From IMG/VR virus record IMGVR_UViG_3300020109_000011, positions 1 to 64,000 of that record: a stretch of DNA of 64,000 nucleotides, one strand, 5' to 3'. A model generated the notes under the pieces. It was not told where the DNA came from. It was given only the letters and a program-made list of their open reading frames with translations, and did not search any database. This document shows, one piece after another, positions 1 to 7,245 of this stretch (the first letter of the stretch is position 1; every line of letters starts with the position of its first letter). The position numbers and the translations under genes were made by a program. This DNA comes from a virus.

Positions 1-206
1 CGGTGATCTTCCAGCCACCGGTCAAGAACTCGAACGACAAGTTCCAGAAGGCCAACACCCGGCCCGGATCCGTGCGCTGGGCGAACAACATGCAGCACGC
101 GCCGGTCGAGGAGAACACCCAGCTGACCTGGCACTACCCGGGCACCGGGTGCCTGCCCAAGGTCGTGCTGGACTTCATGGCCGAGCAGGGGACGCTGCCG
201 CAGTGA
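1..206 (+). CDS. Unknown protein, 3' end only
   Basis: The frame is already open at the left edge (codons in phase with base 3) and stops at 204-206, so the 5' part lies outside the window. The 67 visible residues carry no motif I recognise; there is a short HYPGTGCLP stretch near the end. Its stop overlaps the GTG of the next gene (GTGA), which indicates translational coupling in one rightward operon. Confidence 0.6.
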   Translation, partial: VIFQPPVKNSNDKFQKANTRPGSVRWANNMQHAPVEENTQLTWHYPGTGCLPKVVLDFMAEQGTLPQ

Positions 207-505
207 GCACGCCGGAGCAGCCCACCCTGGACCAGCTGGAGCAGCAGGGACCCATCGCCGGGCCCACCGTGATGACCCGCGCCAACCGCGAGGGCCTGCG
301 CAAGGCCGTGGCCAAGGCGAAGTCCTGGTTCAAGCCCGGCGTCTCGGCCGAGACGGCCATCAAGGCCGCCGTGGTGGTCTACCTCAACGAGTGGGCGAAG
401 ACCTATGGCCAGGGCGTGCAGGCCAGCCACCTCACGAGCACCGAGCGCACGATCCTGTCCATCCGCCAGGACACCGTGCAGCAGATCCTGCGCGAGCTCG
501 CCTAG
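203..505 (+). CDS. Hypothetical protein, 100 aa
   Basis: I chose the GTG at 203 because it overlaps the upstream stop in the GTGA arrangement typical of this phage; an earlier in-frame start would run far into the previous gene. The product is a soluble, mostly helical protein, with an N-terminal Gln/Glu-rich part and then a Lys/Arg-rich AVAKAKSWFKPG stretch. I do not recognise the family. Its C-terminal third (about residues 55-100) is predicted helical with no Cys or membrane segment. A strong hairpin follows directly, so the transcription unit probably ends here. Confidence 0.65.
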   Translation: MSTPEQPTLDQLEQQGPIAGPTVMTRANREGLRKAVAKAKSWFKPGVSAETAIKAAVVVYLNEWAKTYGQGVQASHLTSTERTILSIRQDTVQQILRELA

Positions 506-512
506 CGTGGCG

Positions 513-553
513 GCGCGCTCCCGGTGGCCGCTGGGTCGCCACCGGGAGCGCGC
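513..553 (+). terminator. Strong hairpin terminator
   Basis: Perfect 16-bp inverted repeat (513-528 with 538-553) and a 9-base loop, in the gap just after the 505 stop. It lacks a long T tract, like most hairpin terminators in this genome. Confidence 0.75.
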
Positions 554-570
554 GCTGCCAGCATGACCGC

Positions 571-867
571 ATGGCGCTCGGTCTGCGAGAGGTCGTGCGG
601 CGGCTGGGCTACCACCGCCCCACGGCGCGCACCATCCCGGTCTTCGAGGAGAACCGGCACCTCGCCATCGAGCTCATGCTGCACTGGGACGAGAACCTGC
701 CCGAGGGGTTCGAGAAGGACCAGTGCCTGCTCCGGCTTCAGGAGGCCCTGATGTGGGCCAACGGCGCGGTCGCCTGCAACACCGGCCCGGGCGAGGACCC
801 GTTGCCGCACTCGATGCCGCCGGGTCACGGTGAGAGCGGGCCGCCGCCGGGCGCCAACCTGGGCTGA
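571..867 (+). CDS. Acb2/Tad1-hairpin-type protein, candidate anti-CBASS or anti-Thoeris sponge
   Basis: 98 aa from ATG 571, the first start after the terminator hairpin. The middle of the protein reads LPEGFEKDQ followed by LLRLQEALMWANGAVA. A helical pair with an E-K turn and then an (A/S)L-x-KLEEA-MWANAAIA-like helix is the pattern I associate with the Acb2/Tad1 hairpin family. Members of that family bind cyclic di- and trinucleotides (CBASS) or cyclic ADP-ribose isomers (Thoeris) and so blunt host immune signalling. The family usually has about 90-100 residues, which fits. The C-terminal 25 residues are Pro/Gly-rich and probably disordered. The assignment is from pattern memory, not a search, so the ligand is unknown. 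Confidence 0.6.
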   Translation: MALGLREVVRRLGYHRPTARTIPVFEENRHLAIELMLHWDENLPEGFEKDQCLLRLQEALMWANGAVACNTGPGEDPLPHSMPPGHGESGPPPGANLG

Positions 868-870
868 GAC

Positions 871-879
871 GTGTCAACC
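871..879 (+). promoter_or_regulatory. Stoperator-like site GTGTCAACC
   Basis: Exact copy in the gap between the Acb2-like gene and the gene at 925. Confidence 0.7.
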
Positions 880-924
880 GGTAGCGTGTGAGCGACCACG
901 CCGCGCTACCGCTGGAGGCCCTGA

Positions 925-1854
925 GTGGCAACGACCGACGGCCTGAAGCTGCTGATCCCCGAGCTCACGGACACCGCCGATGGGCCGGACGCGATCAGCG
1001 ACCTGGCCAACGGTGTCGAGGACTACGTCTACGACCGGCAGCTGCCCACCGGAGTCACCCGGTACCCGGTGCACCACTGGGGCTCGGGGACCAGCTTCCC
1101 GACGGTCGGCCAGGGCGTGAAGGTCGGGGACACCTACACGCACACCGGCATCGGCGCGATGTTCCGCTTCACCGGAGTGGGCACCATCCAGTGGGCCCAG
1201 GTGTCGGTTCCCGAGGTCTCCGGCCTCGCGCCGCTGAACGCGATCTCGTCCAACTACGGCTCGCTGCTGCCCTCGGGCTTCCTGGTCCGGCGGACGGACT
1301 GGCAGTTCGAGATGGCCTGGGACCCGCTGGCGGGCACCTCGGGGAAGTGGGTCTTCAAGAAGCACTACGGCGAGAAGAACCCGACCGGGATCACGAACAC
1401 CGGGCCGAGTGCGCACTGGGCGGTCCAGCCGTGCGCCGTGCCCTTCGGATCCGGCCTCCAGCGCTTCCACGGCTTCACCTTCCGGCGGGGCAACAACGGC
1501 CTGGTCAGCTGGGACAACACGAACAAGCAGTTCACGGTCAACGTCGAGGGCATCTACGCGATCACGCTGTTCTCCTTCATCGACCTGCCCGGCTACCGCA
1601 GCCAGTTCCAGCGGCTGGTCACCAGCACGGCCGCCATCACCAGCGCGGGCGATGTCGAGGACCACCGTCTCTACGCTCCGGGCACCTCGTTCCCCGGCTG
1701 CAACACCGCGCGGCACCCGCTGTCCGTCACGACCTACCTGAAGGAGGCGTCCACGGTCTACGGGGACATGGACTGCTACGGGACCGGGGTGGTCGCCAAC
1801 GGGACCAACGTCAACTGGGACGTCTACTTCGGCTTTCAGCTGATCGGGAGTTGA
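925..1854 (+). CDS. Putative receptor-binding or minor tail protein, C1q-like C-terminus
   Basis: 309 aa. GTG 925 is preceded by GGAGG (914-918) at a good distance. The protein is beta-rich with many Gly, Asn, Trp and Tyr residues and no transmembrane segment. The C-terminal half (about residues 185-309) contains WDNTNKQFTVNVEGIYAITL, a pattern typical of C1q/TNF-like jelly rolls at the tips of phage fibres, where the strand before the sandwich ends in G-x-Y-x-x-x-x. The position just upstream of the endolysin supports a host-contact or adsorption role. I have no evidence for the receptor. Confidence in the structural class is moderate. Confidence 0.5.
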   Translation: MATTDGLKLLIPELTDTADGPDAISDLANGVEDYVYDRQLPTGVTRYPVHHWGSGTSFPTVGQGVKVGDTYTHTGIGAMFRFTGVGTIQWAQVSVPEVSGLAPLNAISSNYGSLLPSGFLVRRTDWQFEMAWDPLAGTSGKWVFKKHYGEKNPTGITNTGPSAHWAVQPCAVPFGSGLQRFHGFTFRRGNNGLVSWDNTNKQFTVNVEGIYAITLFSFIDLPGYRSQFQRLVTSTAAITSAGDVEDHRLYAPGTSFPGCNTARHPLSVTTYLKEASTVYGDMDCYGTGVVANGTNVNWDVYFGFQLIGS

Positions 1855-1862
1855 TCAACACC

Positions 1863-2129
1863 ATGCCCCCTGCATCGCGCCAGCCCGAGCCGGACACCGC
1901 TCCCCGGGTCGGGGAGTACGTCCGGTTCCACGGGGACCCGGAGCGCCTGAGCGAGGCCCTGGCCACCTACAACGGCCGAGAGGCCAAGGTCGAGGGCATC
2001 AACGGCCAGAACATCACTCTCCGGCCGCACCGCTACGGGCCCGAGGACCCCAGGCCCCAGCTGGTCGAGGCCACACTGGACCAGGTCTACGTGGAGCAGT
2101 GGCAGCTGGACGCCAGGAACGGAGCCTGA
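1863..2129 (+). CDS. Hypothetical small KOW/SH3-like protein, 88 aa
   Basis: ATG 1863 starts 8 bases after the previous stop. Residues 15-35 read like a small beta-barrel: GEYVRFHGDPE, then REAKVEGINGQNITLRP, with alternating charged and hydrophobic residues as in KOW or SH3-like domains. This is a resemblance only and I do not assign a function. It lies between a tail-tip-like gene and the endolysin gene. Confidence 0.6.
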   Translation: MPPASRQPEPDTAPRVGEYVRFHGDPERLSEALATYNGREAKVEGINGQNITLRPHRYGPEDPRPQLVEATLDQVYVEQWQLDARNGA

Positions 2130-2131
2130 CC

Positions 2132-2140
2132 GTGTCAACC
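2132..2140 (+). promoter_or_regulatory. Stoperator-like site at a start codon
   Basis: Exact GTGTCAACC. Its first three bases are the GTG start of the 66-aa gene. Confidence 0.7.
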
Positions 2141-2332
2141 ACCCCCGGGATGCCGGACGAGCCGGAAGACGCTCTGCACGAGCTCTCCGATGACGACTAC
2201 TTCGACGCCCTGGCCGAGATGCCCGAGGTGCTGGACGCCTCCGGCAAGCCGGTGACCGGGCTGTTCGATGACGTGACCGACGCCCGGGAGTCCAAGGCCC
2301 GGGCGAAGGCCGCCGGGGAGGGCAAGGCGTGA
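2132..2332 (+). CDS. Hypothetical acidic protein, 66 aa
   Basis: The GTG at 2132 is the first codon of an exact GTGTCAACC site, so the protein begins V-S-T-T. GGAG at 2121-2124 provides a ribosome site. It is strongly acidic (EDALHELSDDDYFDALAEM) with a basic Ala-rich tail and no cysteines. It overlaps the endolysin start by GTGA (2329-2332). Function unknown; its place suggests a lysis-cassette accessory. Confidence 0.6.
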   Translation: MSTTPGMPDEPEDALHELSDDDYFDALAEMPEVLDASGKPVTGLFDDVTDARESKARAKAAGEGKA

Positions 2333-3264
2333 GCACGCAGGTCGGGTACTACGAGGCCTTCCGCGACACGATGCGCGGCTGGGGCTTCACCGTGCACGAG
2401 GTGGCCGGGTGGCACACCCGTGACGCCGAGCCGCGCACCCCCTACACCCCCGGGAAGCTCTACGTCGAGCACCACGACGCCTCCACGCTGCTGTCGGGCA
2501 ACTGGGGCGCGCTGGCCTACATCACCCGGAACAACCTGGCGAACATCGTCACCGCGCGGGACGGGCAGATCATGCTCAACGCCGCCGGGGTGCAGTGGCA
2601 CGCCGGGGTCGGTGGACCCTTCGCCGACGTGGCCCGCAACCTCGGGAACCCGGCTTCGCTGGGCAACGAGGTGTGCAACTCCGGCCGCGAGGCCTACTCG
2701 CCGGGGTGCACGGCCGCCGTCATCGCCTCGGAGGCCGCCTGGGCCATCGTGTCCGGCCGCCAGGCCGACCTCGCGCGGATCCGGGGCCACAAGGAGTGGG
2801 CGACCCCGCCCGGCCGCAAGACCGACCCCTCGCTCAACATGGACACCCGGCGCCAGCAGGTCGCCGACTTCATCGCGGGCAAGACCGGCCAGCTGCCGCC
2901 GCTGCCGCGCCCCGTGCCCGCTCCCGCGCCTCCACCGGCCCCGGCCCCGGCCATCCCGCCGATGCCCGCGCCGTTCCGCTGGGCGCTGCCGCGCGGCCAC
3001 TACTACGGCCACAAGGACGGCCCGGCGCAGTCGCACGGCGGGTACTACGCCAGCGAGCGCGACGAGGTGCAGTGGATCCAGCGGAAGTTCATCGCGCTGG
3101 GCTGCGTGGCCGGGATCCGGGACTGGCGCTCGGGCTGGGCCGACGGGCTCTGGGAGGACGCCACCACGGCCGCCTGCCGGGTGTTCTTCAGCCGGTTCCG
3201 CGCCAGCCAGCCGATCCACACCCAGATCTGGTCCGACGACTACGCCGCGATGGTCCGCCTGTAG
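2329..3264 (+). CDS. Endolysin, N-acetylmuramoyl-L-alanine amidase
   Basis: 311 aa. An N-terminal amidase_2/PGRP-type domain (about residues 40-185) shows YVEHHDAS (zinc-type His near 48-49), VQWHAGVGG, LGNEVCNSG and IRGHKEWATPPGRKTDP, the last containing the H and K of the C-terminal active-site segment. A Pro/Ala linker follows (about 186-220), then a C-terminal domain with RDEVQWIQRKFIALG and DGLWEDATTAACRVF, which reads as a peptidoglycan-binding repeat. It should cleave the amide bond between N-acetylmuramate and L-Ala at the end of infection. There is no signal peptide, so export needs a holin; holin candidates are the membrane proteins at 6734, 53354 and 54031. The domain call is secure. 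Confidence 0.85.
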   Translation: MSTQVGYYEAFRDTMRGWGFTVHEVAGWHTRDAEPRTPYTPGKLYVEHHDASTLLSGNWGALAYITRNNLANIVTARDGQIMLNAAGVQWHAGVGGPFADVARNLGNPASLGNEVCNSGREAYSPGCTAAVIASEAAWAIVSGRQADLARIRGHKEWATPPGRKTDPSLNMDTRRQQVADFIAGKTGQLPPLPRPVPAPAPPPAPAPAIPPMPAPFRWALPRGHYYGHKDGPAQSHGGYYASERDEVQWIQRKFIALGCVAGIRDWRSGWADGLWEDATTAACRVFFSRFRASQPIHTQIWSDDYAAMVRL

Positions 3265-3305
3265 CTGTACCCTGGCTGCTGTCGGACGCGGTCGCGCGCA
3301 CCGAA

Positions 3306-3350
3306 CGGCCCCCGCCCCCAGGTCTGCGTCACAGCCCCGGGCGGGGGCCG
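3306..3350. terminator. Convergent hairpin terminator
   Basis: Perfect 12-bp inverted repeat (3306-3317 with 3339-3350) between the rightward endolysin and a leftward 53-aa gene. It can serve both strands. Confidence 0.7.
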
Positions 3351-3364
3351 TCGCGTGTCCGGGG

Positions 3365-3526
3365 TCAGGCCGGGGTCAGCACCGGCCGCAGCCGGGCCAA
3401 GATCCGGGGATCGCGCTCGGTGCGGGTGCGCACCACGTCCTCGCCGGTCAGCCGGTCCTCCATGATCACGCCGTCCGGGATGGTCAGGCAGAGGCCGAAG
3501 TAGCGGGGCCGTGGGGTGCGGCGCAT
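3365..3526 (-). CDS. Hypothetical leftward protein, 53 aa
   Basis: Small gene on the opposite strand to its surroundings. ATG 3526 has a GGAG Shine-Dalgarno element upstream, and the frame ends with TGA at 3367-3365. The product begins MRRTPRPRYFGLCLTIPDG and continues with a charged EDRLTGEDVVRTRTERDPR stretch. It has no known motif. Its 3' end faces a perfect hairpin and its 5' end faces the promoter of the next rightward gene, so it looks like an independent small insert (a moron). Reality supported by start, ribosome site and terminator placement. Confidence 0.55.
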   Translation of the reverse strand: MRRTPRPRYFGLCLTIPDGVIMEDRLTGEDVVRTRTERDPRILARLRPVLTPA

Positions 3527-3546
3527 GGAGGCTCCCGGGGGTTTCG

Positions 3547-3572
3547 TTGACAGTTGTGCGCATACTTACCCC
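3547..3572 (+). promoter_or_regulatory. Leaderless promoter, TTGACA-8-CATACT-6-ATG
   Basis: TTGACA 3547-3552, 8 bases, CATACT 3561-3566, six bases, then ATG 3573. This is the rightward example of the promoter design used mostly on the minus strand. The single TTGACA is in the proximal position and no second box is visible 17 bases upstream of the -10. Confidence 0.65.
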
Positions 3573-3836
3573 ATGACGCAGCCTGGAGCAACGAACCCGA
3601 CGCCCAAGCGCCCCACCAGTCCCCCGCGCCCCACGCCTCGCCCTGGTCCGGGCACGCGGGTCCGCTACGACAGCCTGCCCGAGGTCGGCGTGGTGGTCGA
3701 GAGCGACGACTTCATGGACACCCTCCAGCGCCGGGGGACACCCATCTCCTCGCAGGTGCTCGTGGAGTGGCCGCGCGACGGCTTCCCCGTGCAGGTCTGG
3801 GAGCTCGTGGGCGCGCTGACCATCGTCCGGGACTGA
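3573..3836 (+). CDS. Hypothetical protein, 87 aa, leaderless
   Basis: Begins ATGACGCAG, as do the leaderless leftward genes, 6 bases after a CATACT box, so I chose this ATG over upstream in-frame codons. Residues 1-28 are Pro/Thr-rich and disordered. Residues 28-87 (TRVRYDSLPEVGVVVE, then SSQVLVEWPRDGFPVQVWELVGALTIV) look like a small beta-barrel. There is no recognised family. A hairpin with a short T-rich tail follows at 3855-3882, making this a single-gene unit. Confidence 0.65.
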   Translation: MTQPGATNPTPKRPTSPPRPTPRPGPGTRVRYDSLPEVGVVVESDDFMDTLQRRGTPISSQVLVEWPRDGFPVQVWELVGALTIVRD

Positions 3837-3854
3837 TCACGGCCCTGTGACCTG

Positions 3855-3882
3855 CGGCCGGTACCTTCCGAGGTACCGGCCG
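3855..3882 (+). terminator. Hairpin terminator
   Basis: Perfect 11-bp stem (3855-3865 with 3872-3882), 6-base loop, followed by TTGTCGTC. Confidence 0.8.
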
Positions 3883-3906
3883 TTGTCGTCTGGCGAGGGG
3901 GACGCT

Positions 3907-4281
3907 GTGCGCGACGCGCAGGGGGAGCAGCCCGACCGGCCCGTCTTCTACCGGATCGACGTGGCCAACGTGACCCGGATGACGGCCCCCCGCTACGGGA
4001 CGATCACCTACACCGACCGGAACTCGGTGCACGTGCTGGCCGGGCACGGAGATCTTCTGCTGATCGGCCCGATGGGCGTGAACTACCACGTCGAGGGCTC
4101 GAACAACGACGTGATCTTCCTGCGGCGCTGGGACCAGCCCACCGTGAAAGGTCACGGGCACACAACGATCTTCAGAACGCTGAGGGGTGAGAGCCCCGGC
4201 AACACCTACAAGGGGCCCGAGACCACTCCTGCGCCCGCGCACCGGCCCTTCGTGGCGCCTGGACGGCCCCGGCGCCCGTAG
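3907..4281 (+). CDS. Hypothetical protein upstream of the terminase, 124 aa
   Basis: GTG 3907 follows GAGGGGG at a suitable distance. The in-frame ATG or GTG codons further up fall inside the terminator hairpin, so I rejected them. A central beta-rich part (FYRIDVANVTRM, YGTITYTDRNSVHVLAGHGDLLLIG) is followed by a Pro-rich tail from about residue 100. The position is where many phages encode the small terminase, but I see no helix-turn-helix or coiled coil, so I do not call it that. The stop TAG overlaps a possible -10 for the terminase. Confidence 0.65.
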   Translation: MRDAQGEQPDRPVFYRIDVANVTRMTAPRYGTITYTDRNSVHVLAGHGDLLLIGPMGVNYHVEGSNNDVIFLRRWDQPTVKGHGHTTIFRTLRGESPGNTYKGPETTPAPAHRPFVAPGRPRRP

Positions 4282-4290
4282 CCTGGCAGC
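4279..4290 (+). promoter_or_regulatory. Possible leaderless -10 of the terminase
   Basis: TAGCCT (4279-4284), six bases, then GTG 4291, with no Shine-Dalgarno sequence. The spacing matches the leaderless promoters, but no clear -35 is visible. Confidence 0.3.
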
Positions 4291-4299
4291 GTGTCAACC
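4291..4299 (+). promoter_or_regulatory. Stoperator-like site at the terminase start
   Basis: Exact GTGTCAACC; the first three bases are the terminase start codon. Confidence 0.75.
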
Positions 4300-5904
4300 G
4301 CCGTGGCCGGAGACCTCTCCCTGGAGCAGCAGGTCGCGCTGCTCCCGCTGGAGACCCAGGAGCAGGTGCTGGCGGACCTGGACCTGAACACCCTGCCCTG
4401 GGACTGGAAGTGGACCGCCCGGCCCTCGCAAGTGCTCCCGCTGGAGCCCGTGGGCGAGGGCGCGGACTGGTCGGCGGCTCTGTTCAACGGCGGCCGAGGC
4501 ACCGGGAAGACCCGCTCGGGCAACGAGTTCGTGCGCGAGCTCGATGAGCGCTGGCACACGCTGGGCCGCGACCCCGGACAGCAGCTGCGCATCTGCCTGC
4601 TGGGCCGCACCGCCGGGGACGTGCGGGACACGATCCTCAACGGGCCCTCGGGCCTGCTGAACATCTACCCGCCGAGCCAGCAGGACGAGGTGGAGTGGAT
4701 CTCCAGCCAGCGCCGTGTCAACCTGCCCGGCGGCGGCTTCGCGCTGTGCTTCTCGGCCGAGGAGCCCGACCAGCTGCGTGGCCCGGCCTTCCACTTCGGC
4801 TGGGCCGACGAGCTCGCGGCATACAAGCAGGTCAAGGGCCAGGGCGAGCTCGATGCCTGGACCAACATGCGGATCGCCACCCGTCTCGGGCTGGTCCCGC
4901 AGGTCATCGCCACCACCACGCCGAAGCGCGTGAAGATCCTCCGGGAGTTCATCGCCGAGATCCTGGCGAACCCCGGCAAGATGCTGATGCGCACCGGGAA
5001 GACCACGGACAACGTCCACCTGTCCGAGAACTACCTGGACACCCTCTACGCGCTCTACGGGAACACCACGCTGGGCTCCCAGGAGCTCGATGGCGAGATG
5101 CTGGATGCCGTCCAGGGCGCCACGGCCGACGTGCAGACCATCGAGGACAACCGGGTCACGAAGCTGCCCGTGCTGCCGCCCTCGGTGAAGTGGGCCCGCA
5201 TCGTGGCCGTGGACCCCTCGGTGGCCGAGAAGCCCGGCGACGAGTGCGGCATCGTCGTGATCTACGTGCCGCTGACCCAGCCGATCCTCAACCGGCACGC
5301 CTACATCGTGGACGACCTCTCGCTGCGCGGGTCCCCGACGCTGTGGGGCGACCGGGTGGTCAAGGCGGCGATGAAGCACAAGGCCGTGGTCGTGGTCGAG
5401 AACAACCAGGGCGGGGCCCTGGTCAAGCGGGTGATCAAGGAGCGGGCCGCCGCGCACGACATCGCGCCGCCGAAGATCCGCGAGGTCTGGTCCTCCAAGG
5501 CCAAGGCCGTGCGCGCCGAGCCCATCGGAGCGGCCTACCAGCGCGGCCGGATCCACCACCTGAACACCCTGGCCGAGCTCGAAGACCAGGTGTCCAGCTG
5601 GACCCCGGAGGACAAGGGCTACTCCCCCGACCGCCTGGACGCGCTGGTGCACGGCCTGAGCGCGGTGCTGTTCCCGGAGGGCATGGTCGGCGGCGGCGTG
5701 CCGGGGTCGGCCACCACGCACTCGCCGGTCGGGATCGCGCTGCCACGCACGCGCGCCACCACCGAGCGCCGGGCCCAGGGCCTGCGCATCGACACCTCCG
5801 GCGGCCGGTCCGGTGTCAACCGGCGCGCCTCCGGTCTGGGCGTGCCCGGCGGCTACCGTCCGGGTCTGGTGGTCCCGCGCCGTGTCCTGGGAGGGAAGAA
5901 GTGA
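4291..5904 (+). CDS. terL: Terminase large subunit
   Basis: 537 aa packaging motor. ATPase domain: Walker A GGRGTGKT at about residues 67-74, the loop FSAEEPDQLRGPAF, and a Walker B-like FGWADELAAY near 168-177. RNase H-like nuclease domain: IVAVDPS near 303-309, VVVENNQGG near 370, and a late acidic residue in PDRLDALVHGL. It cuts concatemeric DNA and pumps it into the prohead through the portal encoded downstream. The start GTG forms part of an exact GTGTCAACC site, and two more copies lie inside the gene. The last 50 residues are Arg/Gly-rich and probably disordered. It overlaps the next gene by GTGA. Confidence 0.92.
   Translation: MSTAVAGDLSLEQQVALLPLETQEQVLADLDLNTLPWDWKWTARPSQVLPLEPVGEGADWSAALFNGGRGTGKTRSGNEFVRELDERWHTLGRDPGQQLRICLLGRTAGDVRDTILNGPSGLLNIYPPSQQDEVEWISSQRRVNLPGGGFALCFSAEEPDQLRGPAFHFGWADELAAYKQVKGQGELDAWTNMRIATRLGLVPQVIATTTPKRVKILREFIAEILANPGKMLMRTGKTTDNVHLSENYLDTLYALYGNTTLGSQELDGEMLDAVQGATADVQTIEDNRVTKLPVLPPSVKWARIVAVDPSVAEKPGDECGIVVIYVPLTQPILNRHAYIVDDLSLRGSPTLWGDRVVKAAMKHKAVVVVENNQGGALVKRVIKERAAAHDIAPPKIREVWSSKAKAVRAEPIGAAYQRGRIHHLNTLAELEDQVSSWTPEDKGYSPDRLDALVHGLSAVLFPEGMVGGGVPGSATTHSPVGIALPRTRATTERRAQGLRIDTSGGRSGVNRRASGLGVPGGYRPGLVVPRRVLGGKK
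4715..4723 (+). promoter_or_regulatory. Stoperator-like site in terL
   Basis: Exact GTGTCAACC within the terminase ATPase region. Confidence 0.65.
5813..5821 (+). promoter_or_regulatory. Stoperator-like site in terL 3' end
   Basis: Exact GTGTCAACC followed by GG, in the disordered C-terminal part of terL. Confidence 0.65.
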
Positions 5905-6695
5905 CCTCGCCCGCCTACCGGATCCCGGCCGACTACCCGCCGGACCAGGTGCCGCCCCAGCCCGCTCGCCCAGCGGGTCCGCAGGCCCAGGCGGTGGTCG
6001 AGGCCCAGGAGTTCGAGGTCGGGGCCGTGGAGCCCGCGCTGGCGGCCTTCATCGCGGCCGTGCTGGCCTACTCCCGGGGGTCGGGGCACCTGATGGGCTC
6101 CCCGTTCACCGTGGCCCAGAAGGTCGGCTACTACGCCGCCGTGGCCGGGATCCTGCGGGCCATCGCCGCGCGCTCCCTGGAGCACCAGCGGGCCTGGAAC
6201 GGGCGCCGAGCGGCCGAGGAGTTGTGGACCGGGCAGGACGCCGGGATCGCAGCCGGTGAGGCCGCCGGGCTCCGGACGCTCTCGCAGGCCGCCCGGGTCA
6301 TCGCGCGCAAGGCGCGGCAGGACGAGGCGGCCGGGGGCAGCCCGGGGATCTCGCTGCCGGGGGAGCCCTACGACCCCACCGCGCCGGACACCGCCCAGAC
6401 CTACTCCGACCCCGGACAGATCGCGCTCCCGGTCGTGCAGTCCACCCGGCACGCGGCCCAGCTGGGGGCGGCCAGCGAGGCGGGCTGGACGCGCAAGACC
6501 TGGGTGGACATGCACGACACCCGGGTGCGCGCCAGCCACGCCTTCCTGGGCAGCCCGAAGTACGAGTTCCACACCGTGCCGATCCTGGAGCCCTTCGAGA
6601 CCATCGACGGGAACAAGCTCTGGTACCCCGGCGACACCTCGGCCCCGGTGCACGAGTGGATTCGGTGCCGCTGCTGGCTGAAGCTCTCCCGGTGA
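5901..6695 (+). CDS. MuF-like head morphogenesis protein
   Basis: 264 aa from GTG 5901, overlapping the terminase stop. A helical N-terminal half (about residues 30-150) is followed by the MuF signature: RKTWVDMHDTRVRASH, then the C-terminal IRCRCWLKL at residues 256-264. In Mu gpF and SPP1 gp7 relatives this domain sits at the portal and helps to set the number of portals or load internal proteins. Here the gene is upstream of the portal instead of directly downstream, which is somewhat unusual. No toxin domain is fused to it; effector-like domains are on separate genes downstream. Confidence 0.75.
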   Translation: MTSPAYRIPADYPPDQVPPQPARPAGPQAQAVVEAQEFEVGAVEPALAAFIAAVLAYSRGSGHLMGSPFTVAQKVGYYAAVAGILRAIAARSLEHQRAWNGRRAAEELWTGQDAGIAAGEAAGLRTLSQAARVIARKARQDEAAGGSPGISLPGEPYDPTAPDTAQTYSDPGQIALPVVQSTRHAAQLGAASEAGWTRKTWVDMHDTRVRASHAFLGSPKYEFHTVPILEPFETIDGNKLWYPGDTSAPVHEWIRCRCWLKLSR

Positions 6696-6706
6696 CTCCG
6701 GTCTGG

Positions 6707-6733
6707 TTGACAGAACCTGGCATAGTCCGGGCC
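6707..6733 (+). promoter_or_regulatory. Leaderless promoter, TTGACA-8-CATAGT-7-GTG
   Basis: TTGACA 6707-6712, CATAGT 6721-6726, GTG start at 6734. The 12-mer TTGACAGAACCT recurs at 62246. Confidence 0.6.
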
Positions 6734-6943
6734 GTGCCGCGCCGACCGTTCCCCCGCGTCCGGATGCAGGCCCGCCGGGTCTGGTTCGCGCTCCGGGAGA
6801 TCCGCTGGTGGGCTCTGCTCGCGCTGCTGACCGCGCTGCTCGGCGTGGTGCTCGCAGTGGTGCAGGTCCGGCTGCCGGTGATCCAGGCCGTCGCGGCGCT
6901 GTCCATCACCCTCGCCATCCTGGCGACGAAGGAGGAGCCGTGA
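6734..6943 (+). CDS. Small membrane protein, two TM segments (holin candidate)
   Basis: 69 aa from GTG 6734, seven bases after a CATAGT box and lacking a Shine-Dalgarno sequence. A basic N-terminus (about 20 residues with six Arg) precedes two hydrophobic stretches at about residues 25-46 (WWALLALLTALLGVVLAVV) and 49-65. A positively charged N-tail and two helices fit a class II holin or a general small phage membrane protein. It is not next to the endolysin, so the holin role is only a possibility. Confidence 0.55.
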   Translation: MPRRPFPRVRMQARRVWFALREIRWWALLALLTALLGVVLAVVQVRLPVIQAVAALSITLAILATKEEP

Positions 6944-7245
6944 GCGACAAGATCCCCGAGGGCCTGGAGGTCCAGGACGCCCGGAAGAAGCCGGTCACCG
7001 TGCAGACGGTGCTGGTCACGCCCGACAACCTGGCCAGCATCGTGGAGTGGATCGTGATCAACGGTCACCACGCGGTCCTGGACACCGACCAGCTGACCAT
7101 CCAGACGCTGGAGGGCCCGTTCGTGGCCCGGCCGGGCGACCAGGTCATGCGCGGCATCCAGGGCGAGTTCTACCGCCACGAGGGCGGGGACTTCTTCAAG
7201 GAGGCCTACGACATCATCGGCCCGCACGTCTCGACCGACGCCTGA
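6940..7245 (+). CDS. Conserved phage protein with GDxVMRGIQGEFY motif
   Basis: 101 aa from GTG 6940 (GTGA overlap with the previous gene). The C-terminal part reads GPFVARPGDQVMRGIQGEFYRHEGGDFFKEAYD. Short proteins ending in a G-D-x-(V/I)-x-(R/K)-G-(I/V)-x-GEFY-x-(C/R)-x-x-x-x-F-x-x-x-Y motif are very widespread in tailed phages and prophages, but their function is unknown to me. It is soluble, without Cys or TM segments. Confidence 0.7.
   Translation: MSDKIPEGLEVQDARKKPVTVQTVLVTPDNLASIVEWIVINGHHAVLDTDQLTIQTLEGPFVARPGDQVMRGIQGEFYRHEGGDFFKEAYDIIGPHVSTDA

Noticed and set aside
203-505. Small terminase subunit
   Set aside because: Neither this gene nor 3907-4281 shows a DNA-binding helix-turn-helix and oligomer core. 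I could not assign the small subunit.
888-2129. 413-codon plus frame beginning at 888
   Set aside because: Its first 325 codons are an out-of-frame shadow of the 925 gene; only the part from ATG 1863 is credible.
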